From contig NZ_CP040244.1 of assembly GCF_005517195.1 (NCBI RefSeq), forward strand, positions 2,064,001 through 2,128,000: DNA of 64,000 nt, in the 5' to 3' direction. Below, one piece after another: positions 1 through 7,557 of this stretch. The notes below the pieces were generated by a model. The model made no database searches, was not told the DNA's origin, and saw only the letters and a program-made list of their open reading frames with translations. This DNA comes from Streptomyces vilmorinianum. GTDB taxonomy: Bacteria; Actinomycetota; Actinomycetes; Streptomycetales; Streptomycetaceae. Made by a program: the position numbers and the translations under genes. Positions within the stretch are counted from its first letter, which is position 1. Every line of letters starts with the position of its first letter.

Positions 1-1
1 G

Positions 2-355
2 TGGGAATCGCTGCTCCCGCTGGTCGCCCTCCTGGAGGCGGAGGAGCGCAGGGCCGTCGCCGTCCTGCCGTCCCTGCGCGACGGCGACGTGCTGGAGCGA
101 GTCGTCCAGGCGGTGGTGGCGACGGCCCTGTGGGCGGAGTTCCTGCCCCTGGTCGAGCTGCTCCCGGAGGACTCCCGTACGACCGTCGCCGCCGCCGCGG
201 CCCGCCTCACGGACGCGGAGCTCGACGCCCTGGCCCGCGAGGTGGACAAGCAGGACCTGTGGGACCTGGTCCTGCCCCTGGTGGAGCTCATGGACGACGA
301 GGGCCGGCAGCGGATCTTCGCCCTGCCCGCCTTCCAGGACCAGCGGACGACCTAG
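2..355 (+). CDS. Hypothetical helical-repeat protein (5' end outside window)
   Basis: The frame is open from the left edge and stops at 353-355, so only about 117 C-terminal residues are seen. The sequence is Leu/Glu/Asp-rich and repetitive: segments of the type LW-x3-LPLVELL followed by R-x2-(V/I)-A recur about every 40-60 residues, which suggests stacked amphipathic helices of a HEAT-like or MgtE-N-like kind. There are no Cys residues, signal peptide or membrane segment in the visible part. I do not recognise the family and propose no function. The gene converges on the DUF1963-like gene, with only two bases between the stop codons. Confidence 0.7.
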   Translation, partial: WESLLPLVALLEAEERRAVAVLPSLRDGDVLERVVQAVVATALWAEFLPLVELLPEDSRTTVAAAAARLTDAELDALAREVDKQDLWDLVLPLVELMDDEGRQRIFALPAFQDQRTT

Positions 356-357
356 CA

Positions 358-1269
358 CTACTGCGTGCTCATCCGATGCGGGTGCGACGGGTCGGCCGGG
401 CAGACGAAAGCCCGGTACTCGTCGCGCGCCGCGCTGATTCCCGTCGGCCCGTGCGGGGAGGGTGGCCGCCCTCCGTTCCAGGCGTCCTGCGCCTCGTCGT
501 ACGGCACCCAACTCCGCGCGCCTCCATCGGAGTCGATCGTCAGCAGCAGCCGCATCTCCGCCCCGCAGGCGCCGCAGCGCACCCGCATGAGATCCGTCCG
601 GTGCCAGGAGTCCCAGCCGCCGATCTTCCAGCCCGGCGCGAGGGACAGGTCGTACTGGTAGCAGGGCGCCGCCTCCCCGATCCGTTCCTGGAGGGCGTCC
701 TCCCAGGCCTCGATCCGCTCGACCAGCTCCGCGGGAAGGTAGTCCGCGAAGGGGTGGTCGACGACCTGCTCGGGGAACAGCACGCACGGATTCGGCAGAT
801 ACTCCTCGCGCTCCACGACCGCCGGCCCCGGCTGCACCGACAGCTGCTCCGTCACGTCCGCGGCCCGTCGCCAGTGCAGACGCGTCGAGGGGCCGTAGTC
901 GTTGAAGGACGCGTCGTCATGCCCGGTGAACGGACACCACAGCACCTGGAGCAGATCCGCCCCGGGCGGCGCGAAGGGCCCCAGGTCCGGAACGTCCCGG
1001 ACGTAGAACTGCGCGAGCGCGAGCAGCGGCAGCGCGGACCCGTCGTGCCGGTCCGGCCGAACTCCCGGCACCCGGCCGTGTTCCGCGCACACCGGCCACG
1101 TCTCGTCCGCCGGCCACAGCAGCGGTCCGCCCACCGAGCTGTCGGCCGCCGTCGGCGTGCCCGGCCGCGGATGCAGCAGTGTCGCCGTGCGGGCATACGC
1201 CTTCAACTCGGGGAAGGGGATGGTGATGTCGAGCGGACGGTACGGAGTCGTGGGCTTCACCCGCACCAC
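358..1269 (-). CDS. DUF1963/YwqG-like protein
   Basis: A cytoplasmic protein of about 303 residues. The frame is open further upstream, but the divergent vWA gene starts at 1343, so I favour one of the GTG codons at 1269-1260; the exact start is uncertain. The N-terminal part has the look of DUF1963/YwqG proteins (PLDITIPFPELKAYARTAT, then GGPLLWPADETWPVC), and the C-terminal third has KIGGWDSWHRTDL followed by a Cys pair (CGACG) and a late Cys. That could be a small metal-binding site. The family's biochemical role is not established, so function is unknown. The family call is from pattern only. Confidence 0.6.
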   Translation of the reverse strand: MVRVKPTTPYRPLDITIPFPELKAYARTATLLHPRPGTPTAADSSVGGPLLWPADETWPVCAEHGRVPGVRPDRHDGSALPLLALAQFYVRDVPDLGPFAPPGADLLQVLWCPFTGHDDASFNDYGPSTRLHWRRAADVTEQLSVQPGPAVVEREEYLPNPCVLFPEQVVDHPFADYLPAELVERIEAWEDALQERIGEAAPCYQYDLSLAPGWKIGGWDSWHRTDLMRVRCGACGAEMRLLLTIDSDGGARSWVPYDEAQDAWNGGRPPSPHGPTGISAARDEYRAFVCPADPSHPHRMSTQ

Positions 1270-1342
1270 GCTAGACGTCCGCCCGCCACGCGTGATCACG
1301 TACCCTCGGCAGTCCGTACGGGATGAGGGAGGGGAGCCCTTC

Positions 1343-2062
1343 GTGGCCCTGAGTCTGCGCAAGGTCGAGGAGTCCGCACCGGCACTCGTGAACCTCTACA
1401 AGACGGCGGGGGTCTGCCTGCGGAAGCGCGGCATGAGCGGGCAGCGCGTCGCCGTCTATCTCGTGCTGGACTACTCGGGTTCGATGAAGCCGTACTACCA
1501 GGACGGCAGCGTCCAGGCGCTGGCCGACCGGGTCTTGGGGCTCTCGGCCAACCTGGACGACGACGGGCGGGTGCCGGTGGTGTTCTTCTCCACCGACATC
1601 GACGCCGAGACCGACATCGAACTCGCCGACCACCAGGGGCGGATCGACCGGATCGTCGCCGGTCTCGGCCACATGGGCAAGACCAGCTACCACCTGGCGA
1701 TGGACGCGGTCATCGACCACTACCTCGACAGCGGGGCCACCGCGCCCGCGCTCGTCGTCTTCCAGACCGACGGCGGGCCGATCAACAAGCTCGCCGCCGA
1801 GCGGTATCTGTGCAAGGCGGCGAAGCTGCCGATCTTCTGGCAGTTCGTGGGCTTCGGCGACCCGGGCAGCCGCCAGTTCGAGTTCCTGCGCAAGCTCGAC
1901 GAGTTGGCCGTCCCCGCCAAACGGCCCGTCGACAACGCCGGCTTCTTCCACGCCGGGAAGGACCCGCGCCGGGTCCCGGACGCGGAGCTGTACGACCGGC
2001 TCGTCGCCGAGTTCCCGACCTGGCTGTCCGCGGCCCGCGCCCAGTCCATCGTGCGCTCCTGA
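1343..2062 (+). CDS. vWA domain protein, TerF-like
   Basis: The GTG at 1343 follows a strong ribosome site (gagggagggga, 1328-1338), which fixes the start and gives 239 residues. Almost the whole protein is a von Willebrand A domain. The MIDAS motif DYSGSM is at residues 43-48 (Asp43, Ser45, Ser47), a conserved Thr lies in GKTSYHLAMDAV, and FQTDGG supplies the third metal loop. This matches the cytoplasmic vWA proteins found alone or in tellurium/stress (ter) clusters of Streptomyces, thought to act in metal-dependent protein interaction. No other ter gene is nearby, so this is an isolated copy. It is divergent from the DUF1963-like gene. Confidence 0.85.
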   Translation: MALSLRKVEESAPALVNLYKTAGVCLRKRGMSGQRVAVYLVLDYSGSMKPYYQDGSVQALADRVLGLSANLDDDGRVPVVFFSTDIDAETDIELADHQGRIDRIVAGLGHMGKTSYHLAMDAVIDHYLDSGATAPALVVFQTDGGPINKLAAERYLCKAAKLPIFWQFVGFGDPGSRQFEFLRKLDELAVPAKRPVDNAGFFHAGKDPRRVPDAELYDRLVAEFPTWLSAARAQSIVRS

Positions 2063-2106
2063 TAAATCCGTGGCCGCGGCCGATCCGCCCGGGCGATAGT
2101 GCTCGC

Positions 2107-2481
2107 ATGGCATCCCTGGTGAGACATGTGACGATCGACAGTTCCGACGCGTACGCCCTGGCCACGTTCTGGGCCGCGGCGCTGGACTCCAAGGTGTCCG
2201 ACGAGGACCAGCCCGGGGACGAGGAGGCGCTGGTCGAGACGCCCGGCGCGGGCATCCTGTTCGTGACCGTGCCCGAGAAGAAGTCGGTCAAGAACCGCAT
2301 CCACCTCGACATCCAGCCGCAGGACCGCACCCGTGACCAGGAGGTGGAGCGGCTGCTCGCCCTCGGCGCCACGCTGGTCGGCGACCACCGGCGCGAGGGC
2401 GGTCTGGGGTGGGTGACGCTGGCCGACCCCGAGGGCAACGAGTTCTGCGTGGAGTGCAGCGACGCGGAACGCGGGGCGTAA
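2107..2481 (+). CDS. VOC (glyoxalase-like) domain protein
   Basis: A 124-residue protein starting at ATG 2107. It carries one full beta-alpha-beta-beta-beta vicinal-oxygen-chelate unit: RHVTIDSSDAYALATFWAAAL at the start, NRIHLDI in the middle (His as likely metal ligand) and LADPEGNEFCV at the end (Glu as likely ligand). This is the pattern of the glyoxalase-like family common in Streptomyces. Substrate is unknown. It is followed 41 bases later by the PPOX-like gene on the same strand, and the two may be co-transcribed. Confidence 0.85.
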   Translation: MASLVRHVTIDSSDAYALATFWAAALDSKVSDEDQPGDEEALVETPGAGILFVTVPEKKSVKNRIHLDIQPQDRTRDQEVERLLALGATLVGDHRREGGLGWVTLADPEGNEFCVECSDAERGA

Positions 2482-2522
2482 TCCGGACGCCGGTTGTCGG
2501 GTATCCGGTGTTCCCTGGAACC

Positions 2523-3038
2523 ATGGGACACACCGAGACAACCATGACCTGGTCGGCCTTCGAGACCGCCGAGCCCGAGCTCGCGGAGACGGTACGGGAG
2601 CGCTACGGGCGGTACACGCATCACGTCCTCGGGACGCTGCGGAAGGACGGCTCGCCCCGGCTCAGCGGCATCGAGGCGGACTTCCGCTTCGGCGAGCTCT
2701 GGCTCGGCATGATGCCGCACTCGCGCAAGGCGCTCGATCTGCTGCGCGACGCGCGCTTCTCGCTGCTCGCCAACCCGGGTGCCGGGACGGACATGGGCGG
2801 CGGGGACGTCCGGCTCTCGGGGCGGGCGGTCGAGATCACCGACATGGAGACGCTGGAGCGGTACGCGGAGGACGTCGGCATGCCGCTGCCGTTCCACGTC
2901 TTCCGGGTGGAGCTGACCGAGGTGGTGCGGATCTTCGTCGACGGTGACGACCTGGTCGTCCGCACCTGGTCGCCGGGGCGGCCGGTGCGGACGATCCGGC
3001 GCGGTACGGACGACAGTCCGCCGCGCGAGGAGTCATGA
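2523..3038 (+). CDS. Pyridoxamine 5'-phosphate oxidase-like flavin/F420-binding protein
   Basis: About 171 residues from ATG 2523; an in-frame ATG at 2544 is an alternative, and neither has a strong ribosome site. The fold is a split beta-barrel: a dinucleotide/flavin-binding start (HHVLGTLRKDGSPRLSGIE), a strand-turn with SRKALDLLRDARFSLLANP, and a dimer-interface segment VRLSGRAVEI. This places it in the broad PNPOx/F420-dependent reductase superfamily; cofactor and substrate cannot be read from sequence. Its stop overlaps the stop of the convergent acyl-CoA dehydrogenase gene by six bases. Confidence 0.8.
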   Translation: MGHTETTMTWSAFETAEPELAETVRERYGRYTHHVLGTLRKDGSPRLSGIEADFRFGELWLGMMPHSRKALDLLRDARFSLLANPGAGTDMGGGDVRLSGRAVEITDMETLERYAEDVGMPLPFHVFRVELTEVVRIFVDGDDLVVRTWSPGRPVRTIRRGTDDSPPREES

Positions 3039-4424
3039 GCCGCCGTACGTCTCGACGACCCGGGCCCGGCACTGCGCCGGGGTGCCCCAGGCGTCCCGCA
3101 GGGGGCGGGCCTTGCGCAACCAGAGGGAGAGGTCGAGCTCCTCGGTGTAGCCGACGGCGCCGTGGATCTGCAGGGCGGTACGGGCGGCGGCGTACGCGGC
3201 CTCGCCGGCCGTGACCTTCGCGGCGGCGAGATCGGTGCTCGCGAAGGTGAGCGCCGCTCCGAACAGCAGGGGCCGGGCGAACTCCAGGCCGATCAGCGTG
3301 TCCGCGAGCCGGTGCTTGACCGCTTGGAACGACCCGATCGCCGTCCCGAACTGCGTGCGCTGCTTGGCGTACGCCACGGTCCGGTCGAGCAGCGTGAGCC
3401 CGACGCCGAGGGCCTGTGCGGCGGTCGCCAGCATGGCCCAGTCCTGGGCGTGCGCGACGGCCGCGGCCACGGCGGGCCCGGTCGCCAGCAGCTCCCCGCC
3501 GGGCGCGGGCCGCGCGAGCCGCCGCGCGGGGTCGGCGGAGGCGCGCACGGGCCCGTGCGCGGCCGCGATCCGCAGCTGGTCGCCGTCGACGACGAGGGTG
3601 ACGCCGGCGACGTCCGCGTCGAGCGCGTACCCGAAGGCCTGCGGACCTCTGTTCCGCCCCCCTCCGTCCCCGGGTTGTGGGTCAGCGTCCCACGGGCCGG
3701 TGCCCTCCCCCTCCCCGGGTTGTGGGCCGGCGTCCCACGGGCCGGTGCCCTCCCCCTCCCCGGGTTGTGGGCCGGCGTCCCACGGGGCGGTGCCCTCCCC
3801 CTCCCCCTCCCCGGGTTGTGGGCAATCGTCCCGCTGGGCGGGACGGGTGGGCACAACCCACGACGGCGCCGCACCCGTGGGTACCGCAGGCACGGGGAGC
3901 CTGGGCCCGGCAAGGGCGCCGTCCGTTGTGCCCACCCGTTCCGCCCCAGCGGAACAGTTGCCCACAACGGGGGTGGCGGAGGTGGGGGTGGGGTCCGCCC
4001 CGGCGGGGCGAGTGGTCACGACGGGGGTCGCTCCAGGGGAGGGGGGCGTCAGGGTCGCCGTCGTGTCGCCCGAGGCCAGGGCCGGGAGCAGGCGCTTCGC
4101 GGGGCCCGGCTCGCCCCGGCGGGCCAGGTCCGTGAGGAGCGCCGCCGCTGCCACCGTCTCCACCACCGGCCCCGGCACCCCGTGGCGGCCCAGTTCGAGG
4201 AAGGCCACGGCCAGTTCGACGGGGAGCGGGCCCAGCCCCTCGTACGGCTCCGGGACCGCGAGCGCGAAGACGCCCGCCTCCGCGAGGCGCGCCCACAGCG
4301 CGAGGCCCGGCCCCGGGTCGCCCGCAGCCCACGCCCGTATCGCCGTCGGCGTGTCCGCGGCCGTCAGCATCGCGTCCAGGGAGCGGCCGAAGTCCCGCTG
4401 TTCGTCCGTGAGCAGAAACCTCAT
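3033..4424 (-). CDS. Acyl-CoA dehydrogenase (FadE32/33-like) with large repeat-encoded insertion
   Basis: A 463-residue flavoprotein. Residues 1-126 are the N-terminal helical domain of short FadE32/FadE33-type subunits. The C-terminal domain follows from about 262 and includes LLDRTVAYAKQRTQFGTAIG, the IHGAVGYTEEL segment and LWLRKARPLRD. Between them, roughly residues 127-261, lies a Pro/Gly/Glu/Thr-rich insertion with repeats of the type PQPGEGEGTGPWDAG, encoded by tandem and palindromic DNA repeats. Mycobacterial homologues are about 320 residues, so the excess matches the insertion. The start ATG overlaps the stop of the upstream dehydrogenase (ATGA), indicating translational coupling. 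In mycobacteria such subunits pair with a longer FadE (FadE31-type) to form a heteromeric enzyme. The insertion preserves the frame, but activity is unproven. Confidence 0.85.
   Translation of the reverse strand: MRFLLTDEQRDFGRSLDAMLTAADTPTAIRAWAAGDPGPGLALWARLAEAGVFALAVPEPYEGLGPLPVELAVAFLELGRHGVPGPVVETVAAAALLTDLARRGEPGPAKRLLPALASGDTTATLTPPSPGATPVVTTRPAGADPTPTSATPVVGNCSAGAERVGTTDGALAGPRLPVPAVPTGAAPSWVVPTRPAQRDDCPQPGEGEGEGTAPWDAGPQPGEGEGTGPWDAGPQPGEGEGTGPWDADPQPGDGGGRNRGPQAFGYALDADVAGVTLVVDGDQLRIAAAHGPVRASADPARRLARPAPGGELLATGPAVAAAVAHAQDWAMLATAAQALGVGLTLLDRTVAYAKQRTQFGTAIGSFQAVKHRLADTLIGLEFARPLLFGAALTFASTDLAAAKVTAGEAAYAAARTALQIHGAVGYTEELDLSLWLRKARPLRDAWGTPAQCRARVVETYGGS
3671..3816. repeat. Tandem 45-bp repeats inside the dehydrogenase gene
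   Basis: Units starting with cgggttgtggg begin at 3671, 3716 and 3761, and the next copy of the same start is at 3812. Spacings are 45, 45 and 51 bases, all multiples of three, so the reading frame is kept. The longer third unit carries one extra ctcccc hexamer. Each unit contains a short inverted repeat (gtggg...cccac). The opening bases equal the start of the palindromic element at 3813, so the tandem units look like partial copies of that element. Confidence 0.9.
3813..3859. repeat. Palindromic repeat element, copy A
   Basis: An interrupted palindrome: outer arms gggttgtg/cacaaccc, inner arms gtcccgc/gcgggac around a three-base loop. It lies within the dehydrogenase coding region. It aligns over its whole length with the reverse complement of copy B (3923-3970), but the outer and inner stem pairs differ in a compensated way. 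Confidence 0.9.
3923..3970. repeat. Palindromic repeat element, copy B (inverted relative to copy A)
   Basis: Outer arms ccgttgtg/cacaacgg and inner arms gttccgc/gcggaac around a four-base loop. Compared with copy A, both bases of several stem pairs have changed together. A third, more degenerate relative may lie at about 3990-4026. These resemble REP/MITE-like palindromes that I associate with Streptomyces genomes, but I cannot name the family. Confidence 0.85.
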
Positions 4425-5566
4425 CAGCGGCGGCCCTTCGGCAGGCCGAGCAGCCGCTCGGCGATGATGTCGCGCTGGATCTCGTTCGTGCCCGCGTAGA
4501 TCGGGCCCGCGAGGGAGAAGACGTACCCCTCGCCCCACGCGCCGTCCGCCGCCGACTCCGCCTCCCCGCCCAGCAGATCGAGCGCGGTCTCGTGCAGCGC
4601 GATGTCGTACTCCGACCAGAAGACCTTGTTCAGGCTCGACTCCGCCCCGATCGTCGCCCCCGCCGCGAACCGCGCCGCCCCGCCCGCCGTGAACAGCTGG
4701 TACGCCCGCGCCCCGATCACCGCGTCCGCGACCCGGTCCCGCAGCCCCCGGTCCTCGCCGGTCTCGCGCCAGAGCCGTACGAGCCGGTCCGCGGCGGCCA
4801 GGAAGCGGCCGGGGGAGCGGAGCATGAGCCCGCGCTCGTTGCCGGTCGTGGACATCGCGATCCGCCAGCCCTGCCCCGGCTCCCCGATCACGTCCTCGTC
4901 GGGCACGAAGACCTCGTCGAGGAAGAGCTCGGCGAAGGCGGGCCTGCCGTCGAGCCGCCCGATGGGCCGGACGCTCACGCCCGGCGCCCGCAGGTCGAAC
5001 ATCAGATACGTCAGGCCCCGGTGCGGGCGGTCGGCGTCCGGGTCCGTACGGAAGATGCCGAAGGCCCGGTCGGCGAAGGCCGCGCGCGAGGACCAGGTCT
5101 TCTGCCCGGACAGCAGCCAGCCTCCCGTCGTCCGTACCGCCCGTGAGGTCAGCGAGGCCAGGTCCGAGCCGGACTCGGGCTCGGACCACGCCTGCGCCCA
5201 GACGACCTCGCCGGTCGCCATCGACGGCAGGACCCGGGCCCGCTGCTCCTCGGTGGCATGGTCGAACAGGGTCGGGGCGAGCAGGTTGATGCCGTTCTGC
5301 GAGACACGGCCCGGTGCCCCCGCCGCGTAGTACTCCTCCTCGAAGACCAGCCAGCGGACGAGATCGGCGCCCCGGCCCCCGTACCGCTCGGGCCAGGAGA
5401 CGACCGACCAGCGGTCGGCGGCCAGCTCCGCCTCCCAGGCGCGATGGGCGGCGAAACCCTCCTCGGTCTCCAGGGAGGGCAGCGGCTCGTCCGGGACATG
5501 GGAGCGGAGCCAACTCCGTGCCTGTGCGCGGAAGTTCTCCTCGTCCGCCGTGTACGAGAGGTCCAT
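4424..5566 (-). CDS. Acyl-CoA dehydrogenase, FadE31-like
   Basis: A 380-residue enzyme starting at ATG 5566 behind a good ribosome site (agggaagg on the coding strand). It has the full acyl-CoA dehydrogenase layout: N-terminal helices with VSWPERYGGRGAD, the middle beta-domain with AQAWSEPESGSDLASL and SGQKTWSSRAAF, and a C-terminal helical domain ending GPIYAGTNEIQRDIIAERLLGLPKG. It is the first gene of a leftward pair, divergent from a second dehydrogenase, and the 45-base gap contains a KstR2-type operator. By analogy with the mycobacterial cholesterol C/D-ring cluster it should oxidise a CoA thioester of the ring-degradation route as a complex with the downstream gene product. That assignment is inferred from context. 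Confidence 0.88.
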   Translation of the reverse strand: MDLSYTADEENFRAQARSWLRSHVPDEPLPSLETEEGFAAHRAWEAELAADRWSVVSWPERYGGRGADLVRWLVFEEEYYAAGAPGRVSQNGINLLAPTLFDHATEEQRARVLPSMATGEVVWAQAWSEPESGSDLASLTSRAVRTTGGWLLSGQKTWSSRAAFADRAFGIFRTDPDADRPHRGLTYLMFDLRAPGVSVRPIGRLDGRPAFAELFLDEVFVPDEDVIGEPGQGWRIAMSTTGNERGLMLRSPGRFLAAADRLVRLWRETGEDRGLRDRVADAVIGARAYQLFTAGGAARFAAGATIGAESSLNKVFWSEYDIALHETALDLLGGEAESAADGAWGEGYVFSLAGPIYAGTNEIQRDIIAERLLGLPKGRR

Positions 5567-5579
5567 CGGGCATCCTTCC

Positions 5580-5597
5580 CTAACAAGTGTTTGGTAG
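5580..5597. promoter_or_regulatory. KstR2-type operator 1
   Basis: The imperfect inverted repeat ctaacaagtgtttggtag has half-sites ctaacaa and ttggtag separated by four bases. It sits between two divergent dehydrogenase genes. The core aacaagtgtttggt fits the mycobacterial KstR2 consensus as I recall it (AnCAAGnnCTTGnT) at all fixed positions but one. A near-identical site lies at 15907-15924. Confidence 0.75.
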
Positions 5598-5611
5598 GTT
5601 AACGTACGGCC

Positions 5612-6760
5612 ATGAGCAGCGCCACGAGCAGCGTCGAGGAGTTCCGCGCCGAGATACGCGCCTGGCTGCGGGCCCACCTCCGTGGCGAGTTCGCCGCCCT
5701 GAAAGGCCGTGGCGGACCCGGCAGGGAACACGAGGCGTTCGCCGGACGCCTCGCCTGGGAGCGGCACCTGGCGGCCCACGACTGGACCTGCGTCGGCTGG
5801 CCCGAGCGGTACGGCGGCCGCGGCGCGAGCATCGAGGAGCAGATCGCCTTCCACGAGGAGTACGCCCTCGCCGACGCCCCCGCCCGCGTCAACCACATCG
5901 GCGAACAGCTCCTCGGCCCCACCCTCATCGCCCACGGCACCGAGGAGCAGAAGGCCCGCTTCCTGCCCCCGATCCGGGCCGTCCGGGAGCTGTGGTGCCA
6001 GGGCTACAGCGAACCCGGCGCCGGCTCCGACCTCGCCGCCGTCCGCACCCGGGCCACCCTCGACGGCGACACCTGGGTCGTCGACGGCCAGAAGATCTGG
6101 ACCTCGCTCGCCCACGAGTCCCAGTGGTGCTTCGTCGTCGCCCGCACCGAACCCGGGTCGAAGCGGCACGCCGGACTCTCGTACCTCCTCGTCCCCATGG
6201 ACCAGCCGGGCGTCGAGGTCCGGCCGATCGTGCAGCTCACCGGCACCAGCGAGTTCAACGAGGTCTTCTTCGACGGCGCGCGGACGGACGCCGCGAACGT
6301 CGTCGGCGAGCCCGGCGACGGCTGGCGGATCGCGATGGCCACCCTCGGCTATGAGCGAGGCGTCTCCACCCTCGGCCAACAGGTCGGATTCCGCCGCGAG
6401 TTGGAAGGCCTCATCGCCCTCGCCCGGCGCAACGGAGCCCTCGCCGACCCCCTCGTCCGCGACCGTCTCGTGAAGGCCTGGACCGGCCTCCAGGCCATGC
6501 GGGAGGGCGCCCGGCGCGGCACGGAACCCTCCATGGCCAAGCTGTACTGGTCCCACTGGCACCGCGACCTCGGCGAACTCGCCATGGACATCCGCGGCGC
6601 CGCCGCCACGATCGTCGCGGCCGAACCGTACGAACTCGACGAGTGGCAGCGGCTGTTCCTCTTCTCCCGCGCCGACACCATCTACGCCGGATCCAGCGAG
6701 ATCCAGCGCACCATCGTCGCTGAGCGGGTCCTCGGCCTCCCGAAGGAGCCCCGCCCATGA
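5612..6760 (+). CDS. fadE30: Acyl-CoA dehydrogenase, FadE30-like
   Basis: A 382-residue enzyme, ATG at 5612. Motifs in order: VGWPERYGGRGASIEEQIAF, a middle domain with CQGYSEPGAGSDLAAVRTRA and DGQKIWTSLAH, and a C-terminal ADTIYAGSSEIQRTIVAERV. The family is the CaiA/FadE type with the flavin-contact Trp-Thr of KIWTS. It heads a rightward operon with an SDR, a TetR repressor and a thiolase, the same order as fadE30-Rv3559c-kstR2-fadA6 in mycobacteria. There FadE30 dehydrogenates the propanoyl-CoA side chain of the hydroxylated HIP-CoA intermediate. The stop overlaps the next gene's start by four bases. The family is certain; the substrate is inferred from synteny. Confidence 0.85.
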   Translation: MSSATSSVEEFRAEIRAWLRAHLRGEFAALKGRGGPGREHEAFAGRLAWERHLAAHDWTCVGWPERYGGRGASIEEQIAFHEEYALADAPARVNHIGEQLLGPTLIAHGTEEQKARFLPPIRAVRELWCQGYSEPGAGSDLAAVRTRATLDGDTWVVDGQKIWTSLAHESQWCFVVARTEPGSKRHAGLSYLLVPMDQPGVEVRPIVQLTGTSEFNEVFFDGARTDAANVVGEPGDGWRIAMATLGYERGVSTLGQQVGFRRELEGLIALARRNGALADPLVRDRLVKAWTGLQAMREGARRGTEPSMAKLYWSHWHRDLGELAMDIRGAAATIVAAEPYELDEWQRLFLFSRADTIYAGSSEIQRTIVAERVLGLPKEPRP

Positions 6761-7542
6761 CCAGCCCCGCCTACGTCCCCGGACACGGCCTGCTGAACGG
6801 CCGTACCGCCGTCATCACCGCCGCCGCCGGAGCCGGCATCGGCGGCGCCACCGCCCGCCGGTTCCTGGAGGAGGGCGCCAGGATCCTCGTCAGCGACGCC
6901 CACACCCGCCGCCTCAAGGAGACCGAGGCCGCCCTCGCCGCCGAGTTCGGCGCGGACCGCGTCGACTCGCTCCCCTGCGACGTCACCGACGAGACCCAGG
7001 TCCAGGCCCTCTTCGACACCGCCGTACGCCTCCACGGCCGGCTGGACGCCGTCGTCAACAACGCCGGCCTCGGCGGCACCGCCGCACTCGTCGACATGAC
7101 CGACGAACAGTGGACCCGCGTCCTCGACGTCACCCTCAACGGCACCTTCCGCTGCACCCGCGCCGCCCTGCGCCACTTCGCACGGACCGGGAACGACGGC
7201 GGGGTGATCGTCAACAACGCCTCCGTCGTCGGCTGGCGCGCCCAGGCCGGCCAGGCCCACTACGCCGCCGCGAAGGCCGGCGTCATGGCCCTCACCCGCT
7301 GCGCCGCGATCGAGGCGGCGGAGTACGGCGTCCGCGTCAACGCCGTCTCCCCGTCCCTCGCCATGCACCCGCACCTGGTCAAGGTCACCTCCGCCGAGCT
7401 GCTCGCGGACCTCACCGCGCGCGAGGCCTTCGGACGCCACGCCGAACCGTGGGAGATCGCCAACGTCATCGTCTTCCTCGCCAGCGGCTACTCCTCGTAC
7501 ATGACCGGCGAGACCGTCTCGGTCAGCAGCCAGCACGCGTAG
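6757..7542 (+). CDS. SDR family oxidoreductase, IpdF/Rv3559c-like
   Basis: A 261-residue classical short-chain dehydrogenase. Nucleotide-binding loop TAAAGAGIGGATA at about residues 21-33, the NNAG motif, and a catalytic Ser followed by YAAAK (Tyr-x3-Lys). The cofactor loop is slightly unusual (AAAGAGIG rather than TGxxxGIG). Its overlap (ATGA) with the FadE30-like gene and its position before the repressor match the mycobacterial reductase that acts on the 5-oxo group of HIP-CoA, so that is the likely role. Specificity is not visible in the sequence. Confidence 0.82.
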   Translation: MTSPAYVPGHGLLNGRTAVITAAAGAGIGGATARRFLEEGARILVSDAHTRRLKETEAALAAEFGADRVDSLPCDVTDETQVQALFDTAVRLHGRLDAVVNNAGLGGTAALVDMTDEQWTRVLDVTLNGTFRCTRAALRHFARTGNDGGVIVNNASVVGWRAQAGQAHYAAAKAGVMALTRCAAIEAAEYGVRVNAVSPSLAMHPHLVKVTSAELLADLTAREAFGRHAEPWEIANVIVFLASGYSSYMTGETVSVSSQHA

Positions 7543-7557
7543 GACCAGAATGGACGT

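Noticed and set aside
3671..3860. Possible CRISPR-like array
   Set aside because: Repeats are contiguous without unique spacers, lie within a coding region and keep the reading frame; no cas gene is present.
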